In this document: positions 27,072-37,294 of the stretch, piece after piece
Position numbering within the stretch: the first letter of the stretch is position 1
Layout of the letters: every line of letters begins with the position of its first letter
From: JADJPO01 sp963724535
GTDB taxonomy: Bacteria > Actinomycetota > Actinomycetes > Actinomycetales > Kineosporiaceae
Assembly (NCBI GenBank): GCA_963724535.1
Contig: CAVRVD010000013.1
Span: 248,001-312,000 of the forward strand
DNA length: 64,000 bases
Reading direction: 5' to 3'
Program-made: the position numbers and the translations under genes
The notes under the pieces: model-generated
Databases searched by the model: none
Told to the model about the DNA's origin: nothing
The model's input: the letters and a program-made list of their open reading frames with translations, nothing else

Positions 27072-30000
27072 CGTGGCCCCCTGTCGAGCAGGGCGGACAG
27101 CTCGGCCACCAGCCCGGGCGGCGGCGTCCAGGTCATCACCCCGTCCGGACGCTCGGCTGAACACATCCCGCGCAGGAACAGGTACAACCCGCCACCGAGG
27201 TGCACAGCCGGGTCGTAGCCGGGCTGGCGCCAGCGCAGGAACCGGTGCAGCGCAACGAGATACAGCAGGAGCTGGAGCGGGTAGTGGGCATCCATCATCG
27301 CCTCGGCGAGCGCCGACGGCCGGTAGTGCCAGACGGTGAGCGGCTCACCGGGTGGGGCCAGCCGGTTGGTCTTGTAGTCCACGACGAGGTAGCGCGGCCC
27401 GGCCGGCGTCCCGACCCGCAGCACCGCATCGATGCTGCCGGTCAGGTAGCCGCGCAGCACCGACCGCCCGCTCCCGTCGTCCGCGACCGCGGCGAGCTCG
27501 TCCAGCCGGTCGGCGTAGGCTGCCAACGGGTCCTGCGGGGCCAGGTGCCGGCGCAGCAGGTCGGCGATGTCGCCGAGCCGCGCCGCGCGACCGGCTCGAC
27601 CGGCCCCGCCGCCGTGACCGGTTCGGTCGGCCGCGTCACCCCCGGCCAGGGGCAGCTCGAACTCCAGCTCGCTGAGCCGGTCCCGCACGGCCACGTCACG
27701 AAGCCGCAGCCCCTCGGCGGCCGGTCCGAGCGGGGTGGCCAGGGCCAGGTCCAGGCCGTGGGCCAGCACGTCGAGGTCGGCGGCGGCCAGCAGCCCGCCG
27801 GCGCGGGGGGCGGCCAGGTCGCGCAGCGCGCCGGTGAGCGCCTCACCGGGCGCTGCGACAGCCGGGTCGAGGTGCTCCAGGACGTCGTGCACGAGGGTGC
27901 CGAAGGACGCCCCGGCCGGTAGGTCCCCCAGCGGGCACAGACCGGCCGACGGGCCGGCGGAGGGCGGGGCGGGGCCACCGGCCACCGGGCCGGTGGCCGG
28001 CTCGTCGAGCAGACCCGTGGTCTCCGGTTCGTGGCGCACGGCACCGGCCGGGGCCGGCGCCGCGGCGTGGGCCTGCGCGGTCAACGCCGAGTAGGACAGC
28101 CGTCGCCAGCTCTGGTCCAGGGTGCGTCGCCACGCCGCCACCTGCAGGTCGGTTCCCGACGCTGCCCTCGGCGTCCAGGCGCCCGGCTCGGGCGCGCCGT
28201 CCACGGTCTCCACCGCGATCGTGCCGCCCGCGGCGCCGGCCAGAGCGGCCAGCGCGGCGCCGACGGCGTCGTCGCCGGGAACACCGACCACCGCCGGTGG
28301 CACCTCGGCGGCGGCGTGGTCGCCGAGCAGCATCCGGGTGAGCGGACCGCCACCGGAGATGGTCGAGGGCGACCACCACACCACCACCTGACTGCTGGCC
28401 CGGGTCAGCGCCACGTAGAGCAGGCGCAGGTCCTCGCCGCGCTCCTCGGTGAGGTGGCGGCGCCGGGCCGCCGGGTAGTGCTCGCTGCCGGGTCCGCCGA
28501 TGTGCAGGATCCGCCGTCCGGCGTCGTCGTGGAATCGCAGCTCGGTCGGCTCGTCCGGCTCGTAGCGGTCCCAGGCGAACGGGACGTGGACGATGGGGAA
28601 CTCCAGTCCCTTCGCGGCATGCACGGTGAGCACCTGGACGGCGGCTGCGTCAGTCTCCAGGCGCCGGCTGATCTCCTCGGCGTAGTCGGACTCAGCCTCG
28701 GCCACCCGGCGGCGCAGCCAGTCGCCGATCCCGGCGGCGGCGAGCAGCTCGGTCGCCGCGACGTGCTGCAGGGCCTGGCCGATGTGGCGGACGTCGGTGA
28801 GCATCCGCTCCCCGCCGGTGGCGGTGACCCGCTCAGTCAGACCGGCCGCGGCGGTAGCCTCGATCACCGCGCCGATGCCGCGGTGAGTGAGCAGCTGGGA
28901 CCAGCGCCGCACGGTCTGGGCCAAGGAGTCCCGGTCGGCCTCGTCGGCCTCGGCCAGCCGGGCGGCGTCCCAGCCGATGAAGGGGGTCAGCGCCAGCGCG
29001 GCGATCCGGCCGGAGTGGCCGGGGTCGGTCAGGGCGTCCAGCAGGGTCAGCCAGTTCCGAGCCGCTGCGGTGGCGAACACACTCGTCAGCCCGGACACCA
29101 CCGCCGGCACCCCGGCGGCGACCAGCTCGGCCCGCACGGCGAGCGCGTCGGCGTTGCGCCGGGTCAGCACGGCGATGTCACCGGGACGTATCGGACGACG
29201 ACCGGCGCCGTCGTCGTCCACCCAGGTGTCGGTCAGGGTGCGCACGACGTCGGCGGCGACGTCGAGGCAGACCAGTCGCCGGGCGGGGGCCACCTTGGGG
29301 TTGCGGGTGCCGGTCAGGCCGTGGGCGCTACGGCGGACCTGTCGGATCCGCACCGGGGGCGCCGGCCCTGCCGACACCTCGAGCCGGGAGGTGCCGGCCC
29401 GGCCGGGGCGCACCGGGTGGACGACGATCCGCTCGTCACCCAGCGCCGCACCGCGCAGCAGCTGTTCCAGGCCGGTGAGCAGGTGGGCGTCACTGCGCCA
29501 GTTCCGGTCCAGGGTGGCCTGCCGGTCGGCGTCCCGGCCGGCGGCGAGGTAGGTGACCACGTCGCCGCCGCGGAAGGCATAGATCGCCTGCTTCGGGTCC
29601 CCGATCAGCACCAGCGTGGCGTGTCCATGGAAGGCTTCGCGCAGGATCTGCCACTGCACCGGGTCGGTGTCCTGGAACTCGTCGACCATCACCACCTGGT
29701 ATCGCTCACGCAGCCGCTGCGCCGCCTGCTCCCCCACCCTCGGGTCGGTCAGCGCCGCCCGCAGCAGGACGAGCAGGTCGTCGTAGTCGAGCAGGCGCAG
29801 CTCCCGCTTGCGCCGGGCGACCTCGCCGACCACCTCGGCGGCGAAGGCGACCCGGTGCCAGGCCGGGGATCCCTGCGGCGCGGCGCGCGGCTCGAGGACG
29901 GCGAACGGGTCGCCCATGGCGGCACGCGCGGCGTCGCGGGCCTGCCCGACCGACAGCTCCGGCGGAGCCGCAGAGGCGTAGCGGCGCAGGTAGACGTCGT

Positions 30001-30508
30001 CGGTGACCTCGCTGACCAGGTCGGCGACGTCGCCGACCATGGTGGCGTCGGGGTCGACGTCGGCCAGCACCCCGAGCCGGGTGAGCATCTGCTGGCAGAA
30101 GCCGTGGGTGGTGGCAATGGTGGCGGCATCGAAGTCGGCCAGGGCGGTGGCCAGCCGGTCCTGGCGACGGGCCAGTTCGGCGTCGTCGACGTCGGCCAGG
30201 TGGGCGACCAGCTCGTCGTCGCTCTGCCTGGCCCCGGTGCTGCGCAGCCGGTGGTAGGCGCTGGTCAGCCGGGCCCGGACCCGCTCGCGCAGCTCGGAGG
30301 TGGCGGCCCGACCGAAGGTGACCAGCAGCAGCTCGCCGAGCTCGGCGTGGCCCTCGGCCACGTACCGGGTGGCAAGCGCCGCGACGGTGAAGGTCTTCCC
30401 GGTTCCGGCGCTGGCCTCGAGCAGCGTGGTACCGCGGGGCAGCTCGCCCAAGCAGTCGAACGGGGCCGGCGGCAGGGCAGGGGTGAGCGCCATCGGCAAC
30501 GTGGTCAT
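27068..30508 (-). CDS. recB: exodeoxyribonuclease V beta subunit RecB
   Basis: A 1146-aa UvrD-type helicase plus nuclease. Helicase motifs: LLEASAGTGKTFTVAAL near the N-terminus, VMVDEFQDTDPVQWQIL, DPKQAIYAFRGGD, VLTVHAAKGLEFPIVHVPF and LLYVALTRA. The C-terminal RecB-family nuclease signature YLVVDYKTNRL supplies the Asp and Lys of the active site. ATG 30508 overlaps the recC stop, and the stop overlaps the recD start, so all three subunits are translationally coupled in the order C-B-D. Confidence 0.93.
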   Translation of the reverse strand: MTTLPMALTPALPPAPFDCLGELPRGTTLLEASAGTGKTFTVAALATRYVAEGHAELGELLLVTFGRAATSELRERVRARLTSAYHRLRSTGARQSDDELVAHLADVDDAELARRQDRLATALADFDAATIATTHGFCQQMLTRLGVLADVDPDATMVGDVADLVSEVTDDVYLRRYASAAPPELSVGQARDAARAAMGDPFAVLEPRAAPQGSPAWHRVAFAAEVVGEVARRKRELRLLDYDDLLVLLRAALTDPRVGEQAAQRLRERYQVVMVDEFQDTDPVQWQILREAFHGHATLVLIGDPKQAIYAFRGGDVVTYLAAGRDADRQATLDRNWRSDAHLLTGLEQLLRGAALGDERIVVHPVRPGRAGTSRLEVSAGPAPPVRIRQVRRSAHGLTGTRNPKVAPARRLVCLDVAADVVRTLTDTWVDDDGAGRRPIRPGDIAVLTRRNADALAVRAELVAAGVPAVVSGLTSVFATAAARNWLTLLDALTDPGHSGRIAALALTPFIGWDAARLAEADEADRDSLAQTVRRWSQLLTHRGIGAVIEATAAAGLTERVTATGGERMLTDVRHIGQALQHVAATELLAAAGIGDWLRRRVAEAESDYAEEISRRLETDAAAVQVLTVHAAKGLEFPIVHVPFAWDRYEPDEPTELRFHDDAGRRILHIGGPGSEHYPAARRRHLTEERGEDLRLLYVALTRASSQVVVWWSPSTISGGGPLTRMLLGDHAAAEVPPAVVGVPGDDAVGAALAALAGAAGGTIAVETVDGAPEPGAWTPRAASGTDLQVAAWRRTLDQSWRRLSYSALTAQAHAAAPAPAGAVRHEPETTGLLDEPATGPVAGGPAPPSAGPSAGLCPLGDLPAGASFGTLVHDVLEHLDPAVAAPGEALTGALRDLAAPRAGGLLAAADLDVLAHGLDLALATPLGPAAEGLRLRDVAVRDRLSELEFELPLAGGDAADRTGHGGGAGRAGRAARLGDIADLLRRHLAPQDPLAAYADRLDELAAVADDGSGRSVLRGYLTGSIDAVLRVGTPAGPRYLVVDYKTNRLAPPGEPLTVWHYRPSALAEAMMDAHYPLQLLLYLVALHRFLRWRQPGYDPAVHLGGGLYLFLRGMCSAERPDGVMTWTPPPGLVAELSALLDRGPR

Positions 30509-33500
30509 CGGCTGGCCAGCTCCTCGTGCACCAGCAGCGGGTCCCAGACCCGGCGGGCGTAGGCGCCCAGGCGCGACGACTCCTGCCCGGCCCAGCCTCG
30601 CTCGGAGCTGGTCGGCGCCTCCAGCAGCACCTCCAGCGGTGCCTGCTCCCCCCAGCAGAGCCGCAGGTGCGGGTCGTCCCGCTCGCGCCGCCAGGCGAAG
30701 GACGCCTCGGCCTCGGCCTGCTCGACGGTCTCGCCCGCCTGCCGGCTGCGCGCGTAGGCCGCGGTGGTGGCCACCGGCATCGGCAGCACTTCACGCAGCG
30801 CCCGGTCCCGCAGCCGCACCAGGTCGGCCAGACGCTGGACGGCGACCGGGGCCGGCGGCGCGGTGAGGCGGGCGAGCGCGGCCACCGGGCGAGCACCGGC
30901 GCCCCGGCCGACGGTCACCGCCGACCAGCCCTGCTCGCTGTGGTCCCGATCGGGGCGACCGGCCGCCAGGGCGAGCACCTGGACCCAGGCACGCAGCCGG
31001 TGTTTGGCCGCCAGCCGTGAGTAGGTCGCGCGGACCACGACACCGGTGTGGACGTCGGGGACCGTGCCGGTCAGGCGGACCTGGCCGGGCAGGTCGACAC
31101 CGACGTCCACGGCCATCCCGGGACCGGCCTGACCGTCTGGACCTGCCAAGGCCGGAACATGGTGGCTGCGGGCCGCCAGCGCGATCGGAGCGAGGTTCTG
31201 CTCGATCCGGTGGACGAGGGCGCGACCCAGCTCGCGCGGCGGGATCCGTCCCCTGCGGTACTCCGCCGCCAGCGCCCGCTCCCGGCTCGTGCCGGCCAGG
31301 CAGTCGGCGAGCATCCGGTCCCCGATCGCCCACTGGGCCAGCCCGTCGAGCTCCAGCGGGATTCGGTCGTCGACCTCCTCCTGCTCACCCGGCAGCCACA
31401 GCCCGAGCCGGCGCCGGACGAACCAGCGCGCGGGGTGCTCCAGCATCGCGACCAGGTCGTCGAGGTCGACGACAAGGTCCTCCTCGCCCCGCGGGCGCGG
31501 GGGCAGCGGCCGGTCCAGGAGCCGTGCCCCATGAGCCGGCGGGGCGGGCAGCACCCCGGCCACGGCAGCGGCGTGGGCGTGCGCGTCGAAGCTGAACGGG
31601 CCCGGGCGGGCCAACGCCCCCGGGGTGAAGTTGCGGGCGTCGACCGGCTGCAGCGGGTGCCGGACTGTGACCAGGTCACGCACCGCGTTCCGGGACGCGA
31701 GCCCCACGCGGGACCCGGGGCCGGACCGGACCGGTTCGGCGACCTGGTCCAGCAGGTCCAGCAGCTCCCCGACCGGGACTGCCGGTGGGCGCAGCGCACC
31801 GGTGCGCTCGTCGGCCCCGCTGTAGACGATCACCAGGTGCTGCCGGGCCGCGGTGACCGCGTCGAGGAACAGCTGGCGGTCCTCGCTGCGCCGGTCCCGC
31901 TCCCCGATCCACGGCTCGCGCAGCAGCATGTCGTCCCCGGCGGTGGGCGCCGAGCGCGGGAAGGTGCCGTCGTCCATGCCGAGGAGGCAGACCACCCGGT
32001 GCGGGACGGCGCGCATCGGCTCCAGCGAGCACACGGTCAGCGCGCCGGTGCGGAAACCGGCCCGGGTGGGTCGACCGGCCAGCCGCCCGGACAGCAGAGC
32101 CCGGACGTCGGCCAGCCGAAGTCCCGCCTCGGGGTGGCTGCGCGCGGAGTCGGCGACGTCGGCGAGCACCTGCCGGGCCTGCACCGTCTGCCAGGACTGG
32201 TCCGCCGGCGCCGAGGCGAGCCAGTCCAGCGCCCGGCCCAGAGTGGTCAGCCACCCAGCGACCGGGCGGTCGCCGGTCAGCTCGACGAGCAGGATCTCCA
32301 GGCGCTCGATGAACTCCGCCAGTCGACCGGCCAGGTCGACGTCGGTGCTGTCCACGTCGTCCAGCGGGAGCGCGCTGCCCACCCAGCCGGACTCGTCGTC
32401 CTCTGCCATGGCGACGCCGAGCAGGATCCGGTCCAGGGCCACCTGCCAGGTTCCCTGCAGCACGTTCGGCAGACCGAAGCGCGCGCGCCGCGCAGCGTTC
32501 TCACCCCACCGGACCCGGGTGGCAACCGCCCAACCCCGGACCCGGTCCAGCTCGTCGTCGGTGAAGCCGAACCGGTGCCGGACCGGCGCGCAGGCGGCGA
32601 GGTCGAGCACGGCGCTGGCCTCGACCCGACCGCCGGCCAGGTCGAGGAGGCGGGCCAGCAGGGACAGCTGCGGGTTGGTCTGACGCAGCGATCGGTCGGT
32701 CAGCCGCAGCGGGATCCGCTGCCCCGGGTGCCCCGACGCCGACCCGTCCGGGTTGAGCGCGGTGACCTCCGGTCGGTCCTCCGGTCGGTCCACCTCGAGA
32801 CCGAAGGCCCCGGACACGGCCGGGGCGAGGGCCTCGACGTCCGGACACATCACCAGCACGTCCCGGGGGTGCAGTGTGGGGTCGTCGGCGAGCAGGCCGA
32901 CGATCACCTCCCGCAGCACCTCCACCTGCCGGGCCCGTCCATGACAGGCGTGCACCTGAACGCTGCGGTCGTCGGCGGCGATCGTGGGCAACAGGCGGTC
33001 CTGCGGTTGCGTCCGGTCGGCGCGCAGCGCCCGTTGGACGGCGCCCAACAGGTCAGGGGGATCGCCAGGATCCGCGCTCGAGATCGCGTGGTGGTGCTCG
33101 ACCGTCTGTACCCCGGCGGTCTCGGCGTGTGCGGCCAGTCGCTGCTGCAGCTCCACACAGTCTCGCGCGGTGGAGGCAAGGAACGGCAGCCGCGCCACGA
33201 CAGGGCTGTCCTTGCGTCTGGGCGAGGGTCGAGCCGCCTCGGCTACCGCCTGCCACAGATCCGGGCTCGGGTGAGGAAGCCACAGGTGCACCTGACGCCC
33301 GGTGGCCAGAGCGGTGAGCACCTCCAGCTGGGCGTGCGGCAGGCGGGTGGCGCCGAACACGGACAGCTGCCCGGGCAGGTCGGCGGCGCCGGGCGCCTCG
33401 GGGTCGGCGCGCAGCAGCCGCACCGCGTCGTCCAGCCGTTCGGCGGGGCTGGGCACGCCGATCCGCTCCCGGAGCCGCCACCACAGCTCGACCTGCCACT

Positions 33501-34062
33501 GCAGGTCCGGCGGCACCCCGTCGGGCCTGCGGTCACGCCAGCTGAGCACCAGGGACGGACGCTGGGCGGTGTAGGAGGAGTACAGACCGGCCAGTCGACG
33601 GGCCAGGGCCAGCCGCCGCCCGGACCGGTGGGAGTCCGCCTCGTCCTGCGTCGGGTCGCCGGGCCGGTCAGGCCCCTCGACGAGATGGCCGGTGCCCAGG
33701 TGCCGGGCCACCGACGCACACCACGGCTCGTGCAGGCTCTGGTCCAGAACCGTCAACAACGGCCAGGTCAGCGCCTCCACCGACCACGGGTCGTCGCGCG
33801 GGTCGAGGTCCAGGACACCGGCCAGCACCCGGGCGACCAACCGGGCTGGCGAGTCGAAGGCGATCGCGGCGCACACTCCGGCCTCGCCGTCCGCCGACGC
33901 ACCCAGGCGGTGGGACAGCTGCTGGGCGAGCCAGCGCTCCACGCCCTTGGTAGGCACCGCGACCACGTCGGAGGTGAACGGGTCGCCCACGGGCTCTGCC
34001 AGGACGGCCGCCAACGGTTCGATCAGCGCCTCGGCGCGCTCAGAGCGGTGCAGGTGCAGCAC
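30505..34062 (-). CDS. recC: exodeoxyribonuclease V gamma subunit RecC
   Basis: A 1185-aa RecC, the Chi-scanning subunit with an inactive helicase fold. Recognisable segments are MLHLHRSERAEAL at the N-terminus, PTKGVERWLAQQLSHRLG, FGATRLPHAQLEVL, VCLLGMDDGTFPR and PFSFDAHAHAAA. GTG at 34062 gives the usual start (M)LHLHR; on the minus strand TAGGGT lies seven bases before it, suggesting a leaderless operon promoter (34063-34075). The longer frame to 34179 would collide with the divergent pgi start. Confidence 0.92.
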   Translation of the reverse strand: MLHLHRSERAEALIEPLAAVLAEPVGDPFTSDVVAVPTKGVERWLAQQLSHRLGASADGEAGVCAAIAFDSPARLVARVLAGVLDLDPRDDPWSVEALTWPLLTVLDQSLHEPWCASVARHLGTGHLVEGPDRPGDPTQDEADSHRSGRRLALARRLAGLYSSYTAQRPSLVLSWRDRRPDGVPPDLQWQVELWWRLRERIGVPSPAERLDDAVRLLRADPEAPGAADLPGQLSVFGATRLPHAQLEVLTALATGRQVHLWLPHPSPDLWQAVAEAARPSPRRKDSPVVARLPFLASTARDCVELQQRLAAHAETAGVQTVEHHHAISSADPGDPPDLLGAVQRALRADRTQPQDRLLPTIAADDRSVQVHACHGRARQVEVLREVIVGLLADDPTLHPRDVLVMCPDVEALAPAVSGAFGLEVDRPEDRPEVTALNPDGSASGHPGQRIPLRLTDRSLRQTNPQLSLLARLLDLAGGRVEASAVLDLAACAPVRHRFGFTDDELDRVRGWAVATRVRWGENAARRARFGLPNVLQGTWQVALDRILLGVAMAEDDESGWVGSALPLDDVDSTDVDLAGRLAEFIERLEILLVELTGDRPVAGWLTTLGRALDWLASAPADQSWQTVQARQVLADVADSARSHPEAGLRLADVRALLSGRLAGRPTRAGFRTGALTVCSLEPMRAVPHRVVCLLGMDDGTFPRSAPTAGDDMLLREPWIGERDRRSEDRQLFLDAVTAARQHLVIVYSGADERTGALRPPAVPVGELLDLLDQVAEPVRSGPGSRVGLASRNAVRDLVTVRHPLQPVDARNFTPGALARPGPFSFDAHAHAAAVAGVLPAPPAHGARLLDRPLPPRPRGEEDLVVDLDDLVAMLEHPARWFVRRRLGLWLPGEQEEVDDRIPLELDGLAQWAIGDRMLADCLAGTSRERALAAEYRRGRIPPRELGRALVHRIEQNLAPIALAARSHHVPALAGPDGQAGPGMAVDVGVDLPGQVRLTGTVPDVHTGVVVRATYSRLAAKHRLRAWVQVLALAAGRPDRDHSEQGWSAVTVGRGAGARPVAALARLTAPPAPVAVQRLADLVRLRDRALREVLPMPVATTAAYARSRQAGETVEQAEAEASFAWRRERDDPHLRLCWGEQAPLEVLLEAPTSSERGWAGQESSRLGAYARRVWDPLLVHEELASR

Positions 34063-34154
34063 GTCGTAGACCCTACGACCCAGCGCCGACAGGTGACCGA
34101 CACGCCCCGCACGTCCCTTTCCTGGCGCACCGGCGAGGCGGCAGGGTAGGCAGG

Positions 34155-35864
34155 GTGACGACGCCACAGGACACCACACCCGACACCACCGCCGACCCCG
34201 CGCTCGAGCAGAACGTTCCCGCAGCGGACCCGGACACCGCCCTGGTGAGTGAGCGACCGGAGTGGCGGGCCCTGCATGGGCACGCCGACGCGATGCGCTC
34301 GGTCCACTTGCGCGACCTGTTCGCCCAGGACCCCGAACGCAGCGAGCGGTACGCCATCGACGTCGCCGGGCTGCACCTGGACTTCGCCAAGCACCGCATC
34401 ACCGACGAGACCCTGGACCTGCTCGTCGCCCTGGCCGAGGCCGTCGACCTGCGCCGCGCCACCGAGCAGATGATGACCGGAGAGAAGGTCAACTCCACCG
34501 AGGGTCGCGCCGTCCTGCACACCGCGTTGCGTGCCCCGCGCAGCGCCGAGGTCGAGGTGGACGGCCAGAACGTCGTCCCGGCCGTGCACGAGGTGCTGCA
34601 GCAGCTGGCGACCTTCGCCGACCAGGTGCGCGGCGGGCAGTGGCAGGGCTACACCGGCAAGCCGATCCGCACCGTGGTGAACATCGGCATCGGCGGGTCC
34701 GACCTGGGTCCGGCGATGGCCACCCTGGCGCTGCGCCCATACGCGCAGGAGGGCCTCGACGTATGTTTCGTGTCCAACGTGGACGGCGACGACATCGCCG
34801 AGAAGGTGATGCATCTCAACCCGGAGAGCACCCTGTTCATCGTCGCCAGCAAGACCTTCACCACGCAGGAGACGATGACCAACGCCGCGACCGCGCGGAC
34901 CTGGCTGGTCGAACGACTCGGCAGCGAGGCGGCGGTGGCCAGCCACTTCGTCGCGGTCTCCACGGCTGCGCAGGAGGTGGCCGAGTTCGGCATCGACACC
35001 GCCAACATGTTCGGTTTCTGGGACTGGGTGGGCGGGCGGTACTCGATGGACTCGGCGGTCGGCCTGTCCCTGATGATCGCGATCGGGCCGGAGGCGTTCG
35101 GGCAGATGCTGGCCGGGTTCCGGGAGGTCGACGAGCACTTCCGGACCGCCGACTACCGCGAGAACGCTCCGGCGCTGATGGGGCTGCTCGGGGTCTGGTA
35201 CGGCAACTTCCTCGGCGGGAACAGTCACGTGGTGCTGCCGTACGCGCAGTACCTGGACTCCTTCGCCGACTACCTGCAGCAGCTCGACATGGAGTCCAAC
35301 GGCAAGTCGGTGACGGTCGGCGGACGGCGGGTCGACTACGACACCGGACCGGTGGTCTGGGGCACCCCGGGCACCAACGGCCAACACGCCTACTACCAAC
35401 TGCTGCACCAGGGCACCCGACTGATCCCGGCCGACTTCATCGGCTTCGCCCAGCCCGGTCACGACATCGGCGAGCACCACGACCTGCTGATGGCGAACTT
35501 CTTCGCTCAGTCCGAGGCACTGGCCTTCGGCAAGACCAGCCAGGAGGTGGCCGAAGAGGGAGCCACCGGGGCACTGGTGGCGCACAAGACCTTCGAGGGC
35601 AACCGGCCGAGCACCACGATCCTCGGCGAGAAGCTGACCCCGCGCGTCCTCGGGGCTCTGATCGCGCTGTACGAGCACAAGGTGTTCACCCAGGGCGTCG
35701 TGTGGGGCCTGAACTCCTTCGACCAGTGGGGGGTCGAGCTGGGCAAGGTGCTCGCCAAGCGGATAGCGCCCGAGCTCACCGCGCGGTCGATGCCCGAGTT
35801 GACCCACGACTCCTCGACCAACGACCTCATCCGCCGCTACCGGGCCCTTCGAGGGCAGGCATAA
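34155..35864 (+). CDS. pgi: glucose-6-phosphate isomerase
   Basis: A 569-aa Pgi interconverting glucose-6-phosphate and fructose-6-phosphate. Motifs: VVNIGIGGSDLGPAMATLAL, SKTFTTQETMTNA, WVGGRYSMDSAVGL, MESNGKSV and PGTNGQHAYYQLLHQG with the catalytic His, and SFDQWGVELGKVLA with the C-terminal lysine. The first 25 residues are Thr/Pro/Asp-rich and variable. It is divergent from recC across 92 bp. A minisatellite and a strong hairpin follow the stop. Confidence 0.95.
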   Translation: MTTPQDTTPDTTADPALEQNVPAADPDTALVSERPEWRALHGHADAMRSVHLRDLFAQDPERSERYAIDVAGLHLDFAKHRITDETLDLLVALAEAVDLRRATEQMMTGEKVNSTEGRAVLHTALRAPRSAEVEVDGQNVVPAVHEVLQQLATFADQVRGGQWQGYTGKPIRTVVNIGIGGSDLGPAMATLALRPYAQEGLDVCFVSNVDGDDIAEKVMHLNPESTLFIVASKTFTTQETMTNAATARTWLVERLGSEAAVASHFVAVSTAAQEVAEFGIDTANMFGFWDWVGGRYSMDSAVGLSLMIAIGPEAFGQMLAGFREVDEHFRTADYRENAPALMGLLGVWYGNFLGGNSHVVLPYAQYLDSFADYLQQLDMESNGKSVTVGGRRVDYDTGPVVWGTPGTNGQHAYYQLLHQGTRLIPADFIGFAQPGHDIGEHHDLLMANFFAQSEALAFGKTSQEVAEEGATGALVAHKTFEGNRPSTTILGEKLTPRVLGALIALYEHKVFTQGVVWGLNSFDQWGVELGKVLAKRIAPELTARSMPELTHDSSTNDLIRRYRALRGQA

Positions 35865-35872
35865 GGTCACCC

Positions 35873-36003
35873 GCTGCACTGTCACCCCCAGCGCTGCACT
35901 GTCACCCCCAGCGCTGCACTGTCACCCCAGCGCTGCACTGTCACCCCAGCGCTGCACTGTCACCCCAGCGCTGCACTGTCACCCCAGCGCTGCACTGTCA
36001 CCC
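35873..36003 (+). repeat. seven-copy minisatellite after pgi
   Basis: Seven head-to-tail copies of gctgcactgtcaccccagc (first two 20 bp, later ones 19 bp, no spacers). The unit contains CACTGT, the same word that begins the adjacent palindrome at 36013. There are no CRISPR-like spacers and no long open frame. The rest of the 35865-36224 gap holds the palindrome and sequence in which I see no gene. Confidence 0.9.
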
Positions 36004-36006
36004 TGC

Positions 36007-36050
36007 TGGGTGCACTGTGCCGCTACTGCAACAGCAGCACAGTGCACCCA
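36007..36050. repeat. extragenic palindrome (32-bp core 36013-36044), possible pgi terminator
   Basis: A 14-bp perfect stem (TGGGTGCACTGTGC pairing with GCACAGTGCACCCA) encloses a CTGCAAC centre. The 32-bp core differs at only four positions from 37263-37294 on the far side of the next gene. Its position after pgi allows a terminator role, but the repeated sequence suggests a REP-like family. Confidence 0.8.
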
Positions 36051-36224
36051 ACAGGACGACAGTCGGTGCCGACCGACCAGTGCGCCCAGGTGCCCGGGGA
36101 CCTGCTGGACCGGCACTCGCGTTGTGCAAGATGTCGCGTCCCCTAACCGGTTCTTGGACCGGATCGTCCACAGCCCAGCCGGCGGACCCCGTGTTCCACC
36201 GGCGACACGTCGCACCGTGGAGGC

Positions 36225-37229
36225 GTGCCACCTACCGACGAGATGCTGTCCTACCTGGCCGTGGCCGGTGGCGGCGTGTTCAGCACGGCGGCAGCCCTCG
36301 CCGCGGGAGTACACCCGACGGTGCTGCGCGCAGCAGTGCGCAGCGGCAGGCTCGTCTGCCTGCGACGCGGGTGGTACGCCCTGGCCGCACCGCGACGCCC
36401 TCCTGAGGCATGGCATGCGCTGCGCATCCGAGCAGAGCTGGCGAGCCGGGCTGCCGATCTGGTCGCGACCCACGACAGCGCTCTGGTCCTGCACGGTCTG
36501 CCGACCTGCCGCGAGCGACTCACCACGGTTCACCTTGGCCGGATCAACCCACAGTCCGACACCCACACGGACCCCGAGGTGGCCACGACGCGCCGCCGGC
36601 TGTTCGCCGGTCACCGCTGCTCCGGAGAGGGCGCAACGGCATGCGTGGTGCATCGGGTTCCCGCCGGGGCCCGCGCACAGGACAGGTGCGTCGAACCTGC
36701 CTTCGCCACCGTCCAGCTGGGCCTGTACGCCGGACCTCGCGAAGCGCTGGTGGTGGCAGACGCCGCACTCGCCCGCCGCCTTGCCTCCCGCGACGATCTG
36801 GACGGTGCGGTCCGGGCCTACCGCCACACGCCAGGCATCGCTGCTGTTCGAGCGGTGATCCAGCACGCCGACCCTCGGGCGGAGTCCCCAGGCGAGTCAC
36901 GGCTGCGTCACGTCGTGATCTGCCTGGGCTACCGCGTCGAGGTCCAGGTCGAGGTGCCGGTCACCGGGATCCGGTACCGGGCGGACCTGCGGATTGTCGG
37001 GACCCGCCTGCTCCTGGAGTACGACGGGCTCGGCAAGTACGACGACCCCGAAGAGCTGCGCCGGGAGCGAACCAGGGAAGCCCTGCTGCGCGCGGACGGC
37101 TGGGACATGGTGCGCTTCGGCCACCAGGACGTCGACCAGCCGGCCCAAGTCCTGCAGCGCATTGAGGCGGTGCTCAGCCGGGGCTGGTCCGCCGGGTCGA
37201 CGTATCCGCCCGCTAGGCCGAGCAGCTGA
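36225..37229 (+). CDS. AbiEi-like winged-helix/DUF559 nuclease-fold protein
   Basis: A 334-aa protein of a common actinobacterial family. The N-terminal half resembles the AbiEi antitoxin winged helix (GGVFSTAAALAAGVHPTVLRAAVRSG, then LVCLRRGWYAL). The C-terminal part is a DUF559/Vsr-like nuclease fold with YRADLRIVGTRLLLEYDG, giving D...ExD residues. No AbiEii-type nucleotidyltransferase toxin is adjacent, so a toxin-antitoxin role is doubtful. GTG 36225 is uncertain; ATG 36243 gives a cleaner N-terminus. Both flanks carry minisatellites and matching palindromes. Confidence 0.7.
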   Translation: MPPTDEMLSYLAVAGGGVFSTAAALAAGVHPTVLRAAVRSGRLVCLRRGWYALAAPRRPPEAWHALRIRAELASRAADLVATHDSALVLHGLPTCRERLTTVHLGRINPQSDTHTDPEVATTRRRLFAGHRCSGEGATACVVHRVPAGARAQDRCVEPAFATVQLGLYAGPREALVVADAALARRLASRDDLDGAVRAYRHTPGIAAVRAVIQHADPRAESPGESRLRHVVICLGYRVEVQVEVPVTGIRYRADLRIVGTRLLLEYDGLGKYDDPEELRRERTREALLRADGWDMVRFGHQDVDQPAQVLQRIEAVLSRGWSAGSTYPPARPSS

Positions 37230-37262
37230 CCCGTCACGGGAGCCACTGTCGGCCTAGGACCC

Positions 37263-37294
37263 CACTGTGCCCCTGCTGCAACACGAGCACAGTG
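37263..37294. repeat. 32-bp extragenic palindrome, second close copy
   Basis: It opens CACTGTGCC and closes GCACAGTG around a CTGCAACA centre and matches the copy at 36013 in 28 of 32 positions. Its right arm merges directly into the minisatellite beginning at 37291. Confidence 0.8.

Noticed and set aside
23913..27218. 1101-codon plus-strand open frame
   Set aside because: Antisense to recD and out of frame with the GMC gene; Arg/Gly/Pro-rich composition typical of shadow frames in high-GC DNA.
31048..34149. 1033-codon plus-strand open frame opposite recC
   Set aside because: Shadow of recC, which has clear family motifs; no motif is seen in the antisense frame.
35873..36003. Possible CRISPR array after pgi
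   Set aside because: Seven adjoining 19-20-bp copies without spacers.
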